This document shows, in pieces, positions 1-8,746 of a DNA stretch of 64,000 bases (its first letter is position 1; the number at the start of each line of letters is the position of its first letter). The translations under genes and the position numbers were made by a program. Source of the DNA: Anaerolineales bacterium (GTDB lineage: Bacteria; Chloroflexota; Anaerolineae; Anaerolineales; Villigracilaceae); NCBI GenBank assembly GCA_020634895.1, contig JACKAV010000010.1, positions 1 through 64,000 of the forward strand. The letters are read 5' to 3'. Under the pieces are notes generated by a model that was not told the origin of the DNA, ran no database searches, and saw only the letters and a list, made by a program, of their open reading frames with translations.

Positions 1-66
1 CCGCTCTTTGCATTGAGCTGCGTTAATAGCTATTTGAGATCACGTTTTCTTCGAAAGTCCAAAATT

Positions 67-86
67 GTCAGAGCTTCTGACTTTTG
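67..86 (+). terminator. Weak hairpin, possible terminator of an upstream gene
   Basis: Six-base perfect stem GTCAGA/TCTGAC with a three-base loop (67-81), followed by CTTTTG. It may end a transcript entering from the left edge. The rest of positions 1-182 shows no open frame or RNA gene that I can support. Confidence 0.3.
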
Positions 87-182
87 TATACCGGGCGGAA
101 GTAGTTCGATTCCACTGTAAGAAAATGGGAATTTTCTCCCGTCGGGACCGCCTCTTTGCAGGCAAATAACACAAGCACGTCG

Positions 183-216
183 ACAAAAAGATCCCTGTAA
201 AATGGGGTCTTTTTGT
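183..216. terminator. Rho-independent-type hairpin
   Basis: ACAAAAAGATCCC (183-195) pairs with GGGGTCTTTTTGT (204-216) over 13 positions with one G-U pair and an eight-base loop. A and T tracts lie on both sides, so it could work in either direction. It sits upstream of the first gene and probably ends a transcript that begins outside the window. Confidence 0.6.
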
Positions 217-250
217 TTAAAATCTTATAATCAACTCGATTTACCCGCCG

Positions 251-256
251 TATAAT
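251..256 (+). promoter_or_regulatory. Candidate -10 box of the 201-aa protein gene
   Basis: A perfect TATAAT lies 28 bases before the ATG at 285. The -35 position 17 bases upstream (TAATCA, 228-233) matches consensus at only three of six bases, so this is a weak call. Confidence 0.35.
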
Positions 257-284
257 TTAGAAAATCAATATCTACACAGAATTA

Positions 285-890
285 ATGAATAAACCACATT
301 ATCATTACATAACTATATTTATCTTCAACCTATGCCTTATGGGAGCGTTTGCCTTATTGCTAAGATACCAGCTGCCAGCGATGCATCAAATTTGCGCCCG
401 TCCTGCTGCACGGACAATCACTGCCGCATCAGGAATGACCTTAGTGGTTGATATCATAATCGCCGTTTTTAGGCGCAAAGCCTGGACAAAACCTTTATTA
501 CTAAGTGGCATTGCGGTCATTCTGGTTGGAAGCATTGCATACTGGCTGGGCTCATACAAATATTCACCAGCAAGCTTATACAGCGGAAAATATTCGATCT
601 TTCAAGGATTTCTTGTCACCAGATTGGGACGCATCGAGGAATCAGTTGGTCCCGATGAAACCCTAATCCTGCAGTACGGAAGCAATGCAGGCATTTCAGC
701 CATAGCTGACTTACCCGGCATGTCCTGTCATTGGACTTCGCAAAATCACGCTGCTTTGGATTCCCCCGATCAGTGTGATATTGTCTACTCTCCACCAGCC
801 GCCGAATACGATATCCTCACTGTAAGAGTTGGCTCATCGTGCGGCATACAACCGCTCCGGAGTCAGATCAAGATCAGCATATACCCATAA
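285..890 (+). CDS. Hypothetical membrane protein, 201 aa
   Basis: I do not recognise this family. The protein begins with a hydrophobic segment at about residues 8-27. Two further hydrophobic stretches lie near residues 45-60 and 70-90, and a soluble C-terminal half of about 110 residues follows. Three cysteines (C148, C164 and C185 by my count) in that half may form disulphides if it lies outside the membrane, but this is not shown. It is flanked by a terminator upstream and a perfect palindrome just downstream, so it is probably monocistronic. The next gene is convergent. The ATG lacks a clear Shine-Dalgarno sequence, while a TATAAT lies 28 bases upstream. Confidence 0.6.
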   Translation: MNKPHYHYITIFIFNLCLMGAFALLLRYQLPAMHQICARPAARTITAASGMTLVVDIIIAVFRRKAWTKPLLLSGIAVILVGSIAYWLGSYKYSPASLYSGKYSIFQGFLVTRLGRIEESVGPDETLILQYGSNAGISAIADLPGMSCHWTSQNHAALDSPDQCDIVYSPPAAEYDILTVRVGSSCGIQPLRSQIKISIYP

Positions 891-895
891 AACCA

Positions 896-925
896 AAGCT
901 GGCAGATATTAATATCTGCCAGCTT
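896..925. terminator. Perfect 30-bp palindrome between convergent genes
   Basis: AAGCTGGCAGATATT is followed directly by its exact reverse complement. It lies 5 bases after the stop of the plus-strand gene and 15 bases after the stop of the minus-strand gene. The flank on the minus-strand side (TTTGGTTTTA) is T-rich. A bidirectional terminator is the simplest reading. Confidence 0.6.
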
Positions 926-940
926 GAAAGCAAAAATAAT

Positions 941-1162
941 TTACATCCCCAAATACTTCATCACCTCAAAGACCAGAAACGCGGGCCAGAAAATCCCTTT
1001 GAGGAGCCCCAGCATCCCCAGCCAGAATGTAGTGGCATGGGTAAGGTAATAGATCCAGGCGCCGATCAAACCAAATCCATAAACAGCACCTGAACCGCCG
1101 CTTCTGTAAGACACTTTTCGCTTACGGCTTTTTCGCTCTTCTGAACTTTCTTCTGTATTCAT
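941..1162 (-). CDS. Small membrane protein, 73 aa, unknown
   Basis: A highly charged N-terminus (residues 1-17, rich in Glu, Ser, Arg and Lys) precedes two short hydrophobic segments at about residues 26-42 and 46-66. The start is supported by AAGGAG placed seven bases before the ATG on the minus strand. It stands between the convergent 201-aa membrane protein and the divergent ECF sigma gene. Small two-span proteins of this kind are common in Anaerolineae, but I cannot name a family. Confidence 0.6.
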   Translation of the reverse strand: MNTEESSEERKSRKRKVSYRSGGSGAVYGFGLIGAWIYYLTHATTFWLGMLGLLKGIFWPAFLVFEVMKYLGM

Positions 1163-1239
1163 TTCATTCTCCTTTTAAATACGATATACGGCATTGGATC
1201 AATAAAAGTAGCGTAACCACCCAGTCTTCCAATTTCTCC

Positions 1240-1266
1240 TGCAACTTTTTTCGTTCCGACCCTGTA
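1240..1266 (+). promoter_or_regulatory. Possible ECF-type autoregulatory promoter
   Basis: GCAACTTTTTT (1241-1251) resembles the AAC-plus-T-tract -35 element used by many ECF sigma factors. A CTGTATTA stretch about 16 bases on could act as the -10. It precedes the sigma gene, as expected for autoregulation. This rests on pattern resemblance only. Confidence 0.3.
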
Positions 1267-1279
1267 TTACACTTTAGCC

Positions 1280-1816
1280 ATGAACACGCCAACTGACCGC
1301 GACCTGCTCCTGCGCGCACGCCGCGGTGAAACAGAAGCCTACGGCGAACTCGTCACTCGATACCAGACCGGCGTGTTCAACGTCTGTTATCGCATCCTGC
1401 ACAACCGCAGCGACGCCGAAGACCTCGCCCAGGAAACCTTCATCCGCGCGTACGACCGCCTGTACACCTTCGACCTTGAACGCGAATTCAGCCCGTGGAT
1501 TCGCCGCGTCGCCGCCAATTTGTGTCTTAACTATCTCGAAGCGCAAAAACCGGTTGCCGAACTCGACGAAGATCGGGACGAAGATAAAACTCAAAGTCCC
1601 GGCGAACAGGTCGAGGTCAAAGAAAGAAGCGAACAAATCCGCACGGCACTCGCATCCCTGCCGCCGCATTACCGCGTCGTCGTCGAACTGCGTCATTATC
1701 AAGACCTATCCTACGACGAGATCGCAAACGAACTCGAAATCCCCCTCAGCGACGTGAAAAGCCATCTCTTTCGCGCGCGAAAACTTCTAGCGGAGAAACT
1801 CCATGCACCTGACTGA
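1280..1816 (+). CDS. ECF-type sigma-70 family RNA polymerase sigma factor
   Basis: A group 4 (ECF) sigma factor that directs RNA polymerase to a stress or envelope regulon. At 178 aa it has the usual size. Region 2 is seen around DLAQETFIRAYDRL (about residues 49-62). After a short acidic linker, region 4 begins near ALASLPPHYRVVVELRHYQ and contains the helix-turn-helix YDEIANELEIPLSDVKSHL. The stop overlaps the start of the next gene by 14 bases. The next gene encodes a zinc-motif anti-sigma factor, so the two are translationally coupled and form a regulator pair. Which signal is sensed cannot be read from the sequence. Confidence 0.93.
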   Translation: MNTPTDRDLLLRARRGETEAYGELVTRYQTGVFNVCYRILHNRSDAEDLAQETFIRAYDRLYTFDLEREFSPWIRRVAANLCLNYLEAQKPVAELDEDRDEDKTQSPGEQVEVKERSEQIRTALASLPPHYRVVVELRHYQDLSYDEIANELEIPLSDVKSHLFRARKLLAEKLHAPD

Positions 1817-2354
1817 CGAGCAACTCAACGAATATCTCGATAACGAAACCGCCGAACGGGCAGTGATCGAAGCGCACCTAGCCTCATGCGGGGAATGCGC
1901 GGCGCGACTCTTCACCCTGCAAGCCTTATTTGCGGATTTGGGTTCGCTACCCGAGGTGAATTTATCTACCGATCTCGCCGCCCGCTTCACTCCCAGCCGA
2001 AGCCTGACTCCACAACTCCCGCGCTGGCTCACGCTGACAGCGACTCTGCAAGCCGCAGCCGCATTACTTCTCGCGACCCTTGCCGCACCATTCGCAGCGC
2101 AAATGCTCGAACCCTATTCAAGCATGTACACAATGCCATCCCCCGCGGACATATTGACCGAATTGCAATTTAACTTTTTTACATGGACGCGCTCTTTTGG
2201 TTCCATTTCATTACCCGAATTTCCGCCGAACCCGTTCGCCCTGCCGGCAGAAATTACCCCAGCCATTCTTGCAGTCGGCATGACAAGTATGCTGCTCGCT
2301 TGGGCGTTTAGCAACTGGTGGCTGCTGCATAAAAAATCCAATCGTCTTGCCTAG
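1803..2354 (+). CDS. Zinc-finger (ZAS/zf-HC2) anti-sigma factor, membrane-anchored
   Basis: The cytoplasmic N-terminal domain carries the HxxxCxxC motif of zinc-binding anti-sigma factors (HLASCGECAARL, about residues 25-36). It is expected to sequester the ECF sigma factor encoded just upstream. A hydrophobic region follows near residues 78-100, then a Pro-rich extracytoplasmic stretch, and a second hydrophobic segment sits near the C-terminus (about 155-175). The gene overlaps the sigma gene and is followed after 11 bases by a membrane protein that may share the operon. A redox-sensitive ZAS mechanism is possible from the motif but is not demonstrated. Confidence 0.88.
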   Translation: MHLTDEQLNEYLDNETAERAVIEAHLASCGECAARLFTLQALFADLGSLPEVNLSTDLAARFTPSRSLTPQLPRWLTLTATLQAAAALLLATLAAPFAAQMLEPYSSMYTMPSPADILTELQFNFFTWTRSFGSISLPEFPPNPFALPAEITPAILAVGMTSMLLAWAFSNWWLLHKKSNRLA

Positions 2355-2365
2355 GAGAATTCCTC

Positions 2366-2854
2366 ATGGATCAACTAATTCGTTTTCTGGTCGTCTTCAT
2401 CCTGCTTGTTCCCGCCTTGTTCGGATTTTTCATTGTAATCAATGTGCTGTTTCCAAAGCGGGTTACCAAAACATTGACAGTCCTTCATCACACGCCCGCG
2501 CGCGCGTTCTGGATCGGGCTTGTGAACATCGTCTTCCTTTTACCCATCTCCATGCTTCTATTCTCACTGGCTGATATAACCACCGGTCCGCTAAAGTGGA
2601 TTATCACCCTGCCAGCTCTATTCTTTCTAGCCGTACTACTTGGGCTTGCCAGTTTTGGCTTATCGAGCGTGGTTAACATGGTTGGCGAAAGAGTAACGCC
2701 CGAACAAAGCCTCTTAAAACGCACATTCTGGAGCACACTGCTGTTATGCCTTGCCTCTGCCCTGCCGCTCGTTGGCTGGTTTCTGCTTTTGCCGTACTTG
2801 CTGGCAATCGGCATTGGCGGAGTGATTTTGGGATTCTTTCAAAAAGATTCTTAA
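2366..2854 (+). CDS. Four-span membrane protein, third gene of the sigma operon
   Basis: 162 aa with four predicted membrane segments at about residues 5-30, 50-70, 76-100 and 125-155. A Shine-Dalgarno AGGAG precedes the ATG. It follows the anti-sigma gene by 11 bases, so it is probably co-transcribed. It is related to the 172-aa protein encoded at 3066-3584: both share a TP-x2-x-FW-x-G motif after the first span and a PL/VIGW motif before the last span. The family is unknown to me. Context suggests an envelope-stress target or partner of the sigma system. Confidence 0.6.
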   Translation: MDQLIRFLVVFILLVPALFGFFIVINVLFPKRVTKTLTVLHHTPARAFWIGLVNIVFLLPISMLLFSLADITTGPLKWIITLPALFFLAVLLGLASFGLSSVVNMVGERVTPEQSLLKRTFWSTLLLCLASALPLVGWFLLLPYLLAIGIGGVILGFFQKDS

Positions 2855-2875
2855 ACGCTGCATTCACGGTTCTTC

Positions 2876-2922
2876 AAACGAACTCACCGCGAAGCCATAT
2901 TTTCGGGGTGAGTTCGTTTTTA
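2876..2922 (+). terminator. Terminator of the sigma/anti-sigma operon
   Basis: Thirteen-base perfect stem AAACGAACTCACC/GGTGAGTTCGTTT with an 18-base loop, running into a T-rich tail. It lies 20 bases after the stop of the 162-aa gene. Confidence 0.8.
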
Positions 2923-3065
2923 AACACAGATTTATAAATCTTATTTCCGCGTCCATCTGCGTACATGAATATCACTAAATCAGGGGAAAGCATTTTTTTA
3001 TTGCAACTTTCTCAGCGTTTGTTCTGTATCCCTTACATAAAACCATACATGAAAGGAACGAATCA

Positions 3066-3584
3066 ATGGCTGACATTTCTGCCATCTTCTTCATCTTATT
3101 AATAGCCGGTGCTGCCTTCCCAGCCATGTTAACCGCATGGTGGCTGTTGTTTCCCGATCTCATAAAACGGGCACAATCTCGCGTGGAAAAAACTCCCTGG
3201 AAAACATTCTGGCTGGGATTTGTCCTCATCGTTGCCGTCACCATTCCCATTTTCATTCTGCTCGCCCTGCCTTTCGGTCCCGCCAAATTTGCCGGCTGGA
3301 TTCTCCTCGGCGCATCGCTTGCCATTTCGACGATCGGCGCGGCTGGCATTTCCGCCCATCTTGGAGCGCGCCTCGCCATTCAAAGCAATGTGTCACCGCT
3401 GAATGGATTCATTCGCGGTTCGGTCATCCTCGAACTGGCGGCATTCTTTCCCGTTATCGGCTGGCTCTTTGTCTGGATTCCCGTCATCTTTATCTCTTTC
3501 GGCGCAACCGGTTTCGCCCTGCTCAACTGGACACCGCGCGAAAAAGCACAGTCTTCAGCAAATCCATTGCCAACTCAGGCATAA
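3066..3584 (+). CDS. Membrane protein, paralogue of the 162-aa protein upstream
   Basis: 172 aa with four predicted membrane segments at roughly residues 6-30, 53-72, 78-98 and 125-160. It shares sequence pattern with the preceding membrane protein: a TPWKTFWLGF-type loop and a PVIGW motif near the last span. This suggests an old local duplication. A purine-rich GAAAGGAACG lies before the ATG. It is separated from the sigma operon by a terminator and about 140 bases, so it has its own promoter or is read with the DUF1800 gene 17 bases downstream. Function unknown. Confidence 0.6.
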   Translation: MADISAIFFILLIAGAAFPAMLTAWWLLFPDLIKRAQSRVEKTPWKTFWLGFVLIVAVTIPIFILLALPFGPAKFAGWILLGASLAISTIGAAGISAHLGARLAIQSNVSPLNGFIRGSVILELAAFFPVIGWLFVWIPVIFISFGATGFALLNWTPREKAQSSANPLPTQA

Positions 3585-3601
3585 ATTAACCGCAAAACGC
3601 C

Positions 3602-5083
3602 ATGAGCCTTTCTCGAAGAGACTTCCTCAAACTCGCATCCCTTCTTTCTGCCAGCGCCGCTCTCAACGCCTGTGCCCCCGTTTACCGCGAACTTTCGGGC
3701 GGATTACCCGCCGTCCCGTGGGCTTCGCTCAGCGCCGCAGATTTCACAGCGCTGAATCGCATCACCTTTGGCGCGCGGGTGGAAGAACGCGCCCGTCTCA
3801 CAGAGATCGGTTTGGTCAATTTCATCGAAGAACAACTCGACCACGATGCCATCAACGACCTAACTTTAGACCTTCAACTTTCCAATTTTAAAACCCTGAA
3901 AATGGACGCCAACCAGATCGAAGGGGTCACCAATCAGATCTTCGATAACTACGACCGCGAACGCCCCGCCCATGAATTGCGTCAAGCCACCCTGCTGAGA
4001 CAGATCTACAGCAAGCGTCAACTATACGAGGTGATGGTCGAATTTTGGAGCGACCATTTCAACATCTACTTCGAAAAGGGAAAGGAATTCTTTCTCAAAA
4101 CCGTGGACGACCGCGAAGTGATCCGCAAACACGCGCTGGGAAATTTCCGTGATCTGATTTGGGCGTCCGCGCACTCGCCAGCCATGCTGGTCTATCTCGA
4201 CAACCAAGCCAACGTCAAGGGCACGCCCAATGAGAATTACGCCCGCGAGTTAATGGAACTTCACACGCTCGGTGTCAACGGCGGCTATACACAAACCGAT
4301 GTCATGCAGTTTGCGCGATGCCTGACAGGCTGGTCGGTGAAGGAACATTTCTGGCTCGGCGATTTCGTTTTCAAAGAGAAGCAGCACGAACCCGGCGGGA
4401 AAAAAGTTCTGGGGCTGGCGATTCCAGAATCAGGTCAGCGTGAGGCGGAACAGGTCATCGAGCATCTCGCGCTGCATCCCTCCACCGCTCAATTTATTTC
4501 CGCCAAACTCGCGCGTCGCTTTATATCCGACAATCCGCCGCAGCCCATCGTTGAAAGAGCCGCGCAAACGTTTCTCGCAACCCGGGGGGATATCAAATCT
4601 GTCCTGCGCGTTATTCTGCTCGATGGGCTTGCTTTCACACAGCCAAAGTACAAGCGTCCTTTGAACTTCATCGTTTCATCACTGCGCATGCTCAACGCCG
4701 AAACAGACGGAGCCGCGCTTCAAGACCATCTTTTGCGTATGGGGCAGCTTGCCTTCAACTGGACAACGCCTGACGGCTATCCCGATACAAGCGGCGCATG
4801 GCAGGGCAGCCTTATGCCGCGCTGGCAATTCGCATTCGAACTGATCCGCAATGAAATTCCGAAAACGAAACACGATCTCAAGGCGCTGTTGGATGTCTCA
4901 TCTACGGGCAGTTTGCAAGACGACGTGGATTCTCTCGCCTCATTGCTTTTCGGCTCGCCGCTGGAACGCCTCACCCGTGACGGGATGATCGCTACCGTCC
5001 ATTCAGCGGGTGCCACCGAGGAGGAGACTCTGCAAGTCATCGCCGCCAGTCTTATCGCATCCCCCGCATTTCAATGGAGATAA
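3602..5083 (+). CDS. DUF1800 family protein with Tat signal
   Basis: 493 aa. The N-terminus SLSRRDFLKLASLL carries a twin-arginine motif, and a cysteine at about residue 24 (NACAP) could also be lipidated. The body matches the DUF1800 pattern: LNRITFGAR near residue 50, EFWSDHFN near 148, YARELMELHTLGV near 212 and FARCLTGW near 235. DUF1800 proteins are typically encoded next to DUF1501 proteins, as here, and are thought to be exported. Their biochemical role is not established. The downstream gene begins within the last codons of this one, so the pair is translationally coupled. Confidence 0.88.
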   Translation: MSLSRRDFLKLASLLSASAALNACAPVYRELSGGLPAVPWASLSAADFTALNRITFGARVEERARLTEIGLVNFIEEQLDHDAINDLTLDLQLSNFKTLKMDANQIEGVTNQIFDNYDRERPAHELRQATLLRQIYSKRQLYEVMVEFWSDHFNIYFEKGKEFFLKTVDDREVIRKHALGNFRDLIWASAHSPAMLVYLDNQANVKGTPNENYARELMELHTLGVNGGYTQTDVMQFARCLTGWSVKEHFWLGDFVFKEKQHEPGGKKVLGLAIPESGQREAEQVIEHLALHPSTAQFISAKLARRFISDNPPQPIVERAAQTFLATRGDIKSVLRVILLDGLAFTQPKYKRPLNFIVSSLRMLNAETDGAALQDHLLRMGQLAFNWTTPDGYPDTSGAWQGSLMPRWQFAFELIRNEIPKTKHDLKALLDVSSTGSLQDDVDSLASLLFGSPLERLTRDGMIATVHSAGATEEETLQVIAASLIASPAFQWR

Positions 5084-5085
5084 CC

Positions 5086-6294
5086 ATGCTCGAAACCTTA
5101 CCCGTATTTCATCAAACCCCGAACAAGACCTGGATGCCGCGCATGTCTTTTGCGCCGAAGAATACCGCCCCGCGCGGAGATACCCTAGTCGTTGTTTTCC
5201 TGCGCGGCGCAGCGGACGTGCTCAACATGGTCATACCGCACGGCGAGGATGCCTACTATCAACTGCGCCCGACGCTCGGCATTCCCCGACCAGATGACTC
5301 AAAGAAGATGAAAGAAGAAAGGGTGATTGATCTGGATGGCTTTTTTGGCTTCCACCCGAACATGAGCCCCTTGCTGGAATCATGGCAAAACCGGCAGCTC
5401 GCCATCATCCACGCCTGCGGCGCACCGGACGAATCGCGCAGTCACTTCAAGGCGATGGAATTGATGGAACGCGGCGTGGACGACGAACGCGGTCCCGCCT
5501 CCGGCTGGATCGGGCGTCACCTCGCCACACTGAATACGGGCAACTCGTCGCCATTGCGAGCCGTGGGCATGGGCACCCGCCCACAGCGGAGTTTGACCGG
5601 GTCTGTGCCGGTTTCCGCCCTGCGCTCCATTGCAGACTTCCACCTCGGAGGCGACCAACAGGCGCTGCAGCAAATGCGTGCGGCATTGAACTATGTTTAT
5701 CAGAACGACGAATTGGGACAAGACACCTTGTCCATCATGGATACACTTCAAAAGCTCGACCCGCTTACATACAGTTCCCCCATCGAATATCCAGACTCTG
5801 AATTCGGTCTTGCCCTCAAACAAACCGCCATGCTCATCAAAGCGGAGGTGGGACTGGAAGTTTCCGCCATCGATCTGGGCGGCTGGGACACACACTTCAC
5901 GCAAGGCTCGGCAATCGGCATAATGCCGAACCTGATGAAGGACCTCGCCGAAGGGCTTGCCGCTTTCCACGCGGATATGTCAAACCATATGAGCAAATTG
6001 ACCATCGTCACCATGTCTGAGTTTGGACGGCGTGCTTATGAGAATGGCAGCCTCGGCACAGACCACGGACACGGCAGCATGATGATGGTCCTCGGCGGCA
6101 ATGTGGATGGAGGCAAAATCCACGGTGAATGGCCCGGGTTGGCGGAAGGTCAACTCATCGGTCCCGGCGACCTGGCGGTCACCACCGATTACCGCGATGT
6201 ACTCTCAGAAGTGCTGATCAAGCGATTGAACAACCCCGCCACTGGCGATGTCTTTCCGGAATACGAACCCAAATTAAAGAATATTCTGAAATAA
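5086..6294 (+). CDS. DUF1501 family protein (sulfatase-like fold)
   Basis: 402 aa from ATG 5086. I prefer this start to the in-frame ATG at 5074 because GGAG lies six bases before it. The protein belongs to the DUF1501 family, related to alkaline phosphatase/sulfatase-type enzymes. Signature stretches are VVVFLRGAADVLNMV (about residue 27), HACGAPDESRSHF (about 106), DLGGWDTH (about 264) and TMSEFGRR followed by TDHGHGS (about 310-330). The family usually carries a Tat leader; this copy lacks one, while its DUF1800 partner has one. Co-export as a complex is therefore possible but unproven. Confidence 0.87.
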   Translation: MLETLPVFHQTPNKTWMPRMSFAPKNTAPRGDTLVVVFLRGAADVLNMVIPHGEDAYYQLRPTLGIPRPDDSKKMKEERVIDLDGFFGFHPNMSPLLESWQNRQLAIIHACGAPDESRSHFKAMELMERGVDDERGPASGWIGRHLATLNTGNSSPLRAVGMGTRPQRSLTGSVPVSALRSIADFHLGGDQQALQQMRAALNYVYQNDELGQDTLSIMDTLQKLDPLTYSSPIEYPDSEFGLALKQTAMLIKAEVGLEVSAIDLGGWDTHFTQGSAIGIMPNLMKDLAEGLAAFHADMSNHMSKLTIVTMSEFGRRAYENGSLGTDHGHGSMMMVLGGNVDGGKIHGEWPGLAEGQLIGPGDLAVTTDYRDVLSEVLIKRLNNPATGDVFPEYEPKLKNILK

Positions 6295-6326
6295 TCTCCA
6301 CGCATAAAACGATTAAAATTTAAGGG

Positions 6327-8738
6327 ATGGGTAAGAAAAGAAAACTCGCATATATATCCGCGACGCTGACGGTCGTCATCATGGCATCGTGGGTATATCT
6401 ATTCCATGACCTGCCATCCATCGACAACCTCTCCGAAAAAGTTGCGCAGCCAAGCGTCCGCATTACGGATCGAAACGGCGTTTTGCTTTACAACATCCTG
6501 CCCGAGGTCGGCGGTCGGCAGGTTTCACTTTCCAGCGAAAGCATCCCTCAATGCATGCGTGATGCAACCGTCGCTGTGGAAGATGAAAATTTTTACAGCC
6601 ATTACGGCGTCGACCCGGTTGGAGTTATCCGCGCGTTTTGGATCAACCTCACAAGCGGCGAAACGGTTTCCGGCGGAAGCACCATCACGCAGCAACTGGC
6701 AAAGATCCTCCTGCTGGATGAAAACGAACGTTACGAACGCTCGTTCCGCCGCAAGATCCGCGAAGCGGTTTTAGCCTGGCAATTGACGCGACGTTACACA
6801 AAAGACGAAATCCTGACGCTTTACCTCAACCAATCCTATTACGGCGGGATGGCGTACGGGGTGGAAGCTGCCGCCCAAACCTATTTCGGAAAATCCGCTT
6901 CAGACTTGATCCTGCCTGAGTGCGCCCTTCTGGCGGGACTTCCACAAACCCCGGGCTTATACGACCCATTCACCAACCCAGACCTTGCACTGGAGCGCCA
7001 AAAGGTGGTGCTGGGATTAATGTTCAAACACGGGGTCATCAGCGAAGAGGAAAAACTCTCAGCGGAGAAAATGCCGCTCGCGTTCAATCAGGTTCCGTAC
7101 CCGATCGAGGCGCCGCACTTCGTCTGGTTGATAAAAAATCAACTCGATGAAATGTTCCTCAATGGCGAGTTGGATCCGCGCGAGAGTCTTGTCATCCGCA
7201 CAACGCTCGATATCGCCATGCAGCACAAAGCGGAGGTGATCGTTCGGCGGCACATTGCGAGTTTTCAACAGGACAGCGATGTGATGAAAAGGAACGTCAA
7301 CAACGCCGCGGTTGTTGTGATGGACCCAAAGACCGGTGATGTGATGGCGCTGGTCGGGAGCGCCGATTACTTCGACGACAAAATTCGCGGAGCGATCGAT
7401 ATGGCTGTGCAGCCGCGCCAGACCGGTTCGGCGTTCAAGCCGTTCATTTACGCGCTGGCACTCGACCCAAAACAACTCCAGCCGTGGACAGCCGGAACGA
7501 CCATTTTGGATGTGAACACGAATTTCATCGCGGGCGATGGCGCGATCTACACGCCGGTCAATTACGATGGCTTGCAGCACGGATATGTTTCAGTGCGTGA
7601 GGCGCTGGCGTCTTCGTTGAATATTCCCGCCGTAAAAACGCTTGAGAAAGTTGGCATTGACAAGACGCTTGGGCTCGCGGAGCAGCTTGGCATCACCACG
7701 CTGGACCGTCCCGATCACTTTGATCTTTCACTGGCATTGGGCGGCGGCGAGGTCAGCTTGTTGGAGTTGACAACCGCCTATTCAACTTTGGCAAATAACG
7801 GCAGCTACATCGGCAACCGCATGATCTTATCCATAGAAAATGCAGATGGAAGAATCCTATTTGAACAGGAACCAGCACAGCCCAAACAATTGATCGACCC
7901 GCGAGTGACCTGGCTCATCAGCGATATTTTGAGCGACGACCGCGCACGTTCCCGCACGTTCGGCTTGAACAGCGCGTTAAAGATCGACCGTGTTGCAGCC
8001 GTCAAGACGGGCACGACCACGAATTTTTATGATAACTGGACAATAGGCTACACCCCAAGCCTCACCGTTGGTGTGTGGGTCGGCAACAGCACATACGAGC
8101 CGATGCAAAATGTGACCGGACTCACCGGAGCGGGTCCCATCTGGCACGATACGATGCGCGCCATTCTGGAAGGTCAACCGGAAGAAATATTTGTCCAGCC
8201 AGATGGATTGCGGCAAGTTGAGATTTGCAGTCTTTCGGGTTTGCTCCCGACCGAGCTTTGCAGGCACACAAATAGCGAATGGTTCATCAAAGGGACTGAG
8301 CCAACGGTATTCGATTCGTTTTATCAGCAAATCTTCCTGGACAATGGCACGCCTCTCACCGTGTTTGACCTGCCTTTGGAAGCGCAGGCGTGGGCACGCG
8401 GGCAGGGAATGCCGTTGATCGAAGATTTTCAATCGTCCGCTTCATTTGAAACGGGACAATTGCTCATTCAATCACCTGCGCCGAATTCAACGTATGTGCT
8501 TTTTTCGAAAATGGATGCAAACGCCCAACAGATTCCGATCCGTGTTATCGCTGGAGATGATCTGTCACAAATCACCTTGTGGATGGATAACACCGTCCTT
8601 GCAGCATTTTTTCAGCCGCCTTTCGAAACATGGTGGGCGCTCACGATTGGCGAGCATCGCATTTGGGCTGAAGCCGTGGACGCAAATGGAACGACGATCA
8701 AATCGCCTGAAATCTCGATCACTGTTTTAAGTGAATAA
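6327..8738 (+). CDS. pbpC: Penicillin-binding protein 1C (GT51 plus transpeptidase)
   Basis: Bifunctional peptidoglycan synthase of 803 aa. After an N-terminal membrane anchor (about residues 8-26), the GT51 glycosyltransferase domain shows EDENFYSHYG (catalytic E85), GGSTITQQ (116-123) and LTLYLNQSYYG. The transpeptidase domain shows S368-A-F-K371, S430-L-N432 and K560-T-G562. A C-terminal beta domain of about 100 residues matches the extension typical of PBP1C rather than PBP1A. In many bacteria pbpC sits beside an alpha-2-macroglobulin gene; here such a gene lies about 20 kb away on the other strand. A TAAAAT motif lies 7 bases before the ATG, so a short or absent leader is possible. Confidence 0.93.
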   Translation: MGKKRKLAYISATLTVVIMASWVYLFHDLPSIDNLSEKVAQPSVRITDRNGVLLYNILPEVGGRQVSLSSESIPQCMRDATVAVEDENFYSHYGVDPVGVIRAFWINLTSGETVSGGSTITQQLAKILLLDENERYERSFRRKIREAVLAWQLTRRYTKDEILTLYLNQSYYGGMAYGVEAAAQTYFGKSASDLILPECALLAGLPQTPGLYDPFTNPDLALERQKVVLGLMFKHGVISEEEKLSAEKMPLAFNQVPYPIEAPHFVWLIKNQLDEMFLNGELDPRESLVIRTTLDIAMQHKAEVIVRRHIASFQQDSDVMKRNVNNAAVVVMDPKTGDVMALVGSADYFDDKIRGAIDMAVQPRQTGSAFKPFIYALALDPKQLQPWTAGTTILDVNTNFIAGDGAIYTPVNYDGLQHGYVSVREALASSLNIPAVKTLEKVGIDKTLGLAEQLGITTLDRPDHFDLSLALGGGEVSLLELTTAYSTLANNGSYIGNRMILSIENADGRILFEQEPAQPKQLIDPRVTWLISDILSDDRARSRTFGLNSALKIDRVAAVKTGTTTNFYDNWTIGYTPSLTVGVWVGNSTYEPMQNVTGLTGAGPIWHDTMRAILEGQPEEIFVQPDGLRQVEICSLSGLLPTELCRHTNSEWFIKGTEPTVFDSFYQQIFLDNGTPLTVFDLPLEAQAWARGQGMPLIEDFQSSASFETGQLLIQSPAPNSTYVLFSKMDANAQQIPIRVIAGDDLSQITLWMDNTVLAAFFQPPFETWWALTIGEHRIWAEAVDANGTTIKSPEISITVLSE

Positions 8739-8746
8739 AAACTGAA

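Noticed and set aside
95..130. T-arm-like sequence (AGTAG-TTCGATT-CCACT) near the left edge
   Set aside because: One of five stem pairs fails, and no acceptor or anticodon arm can be built around it, so it is not a tRNA.
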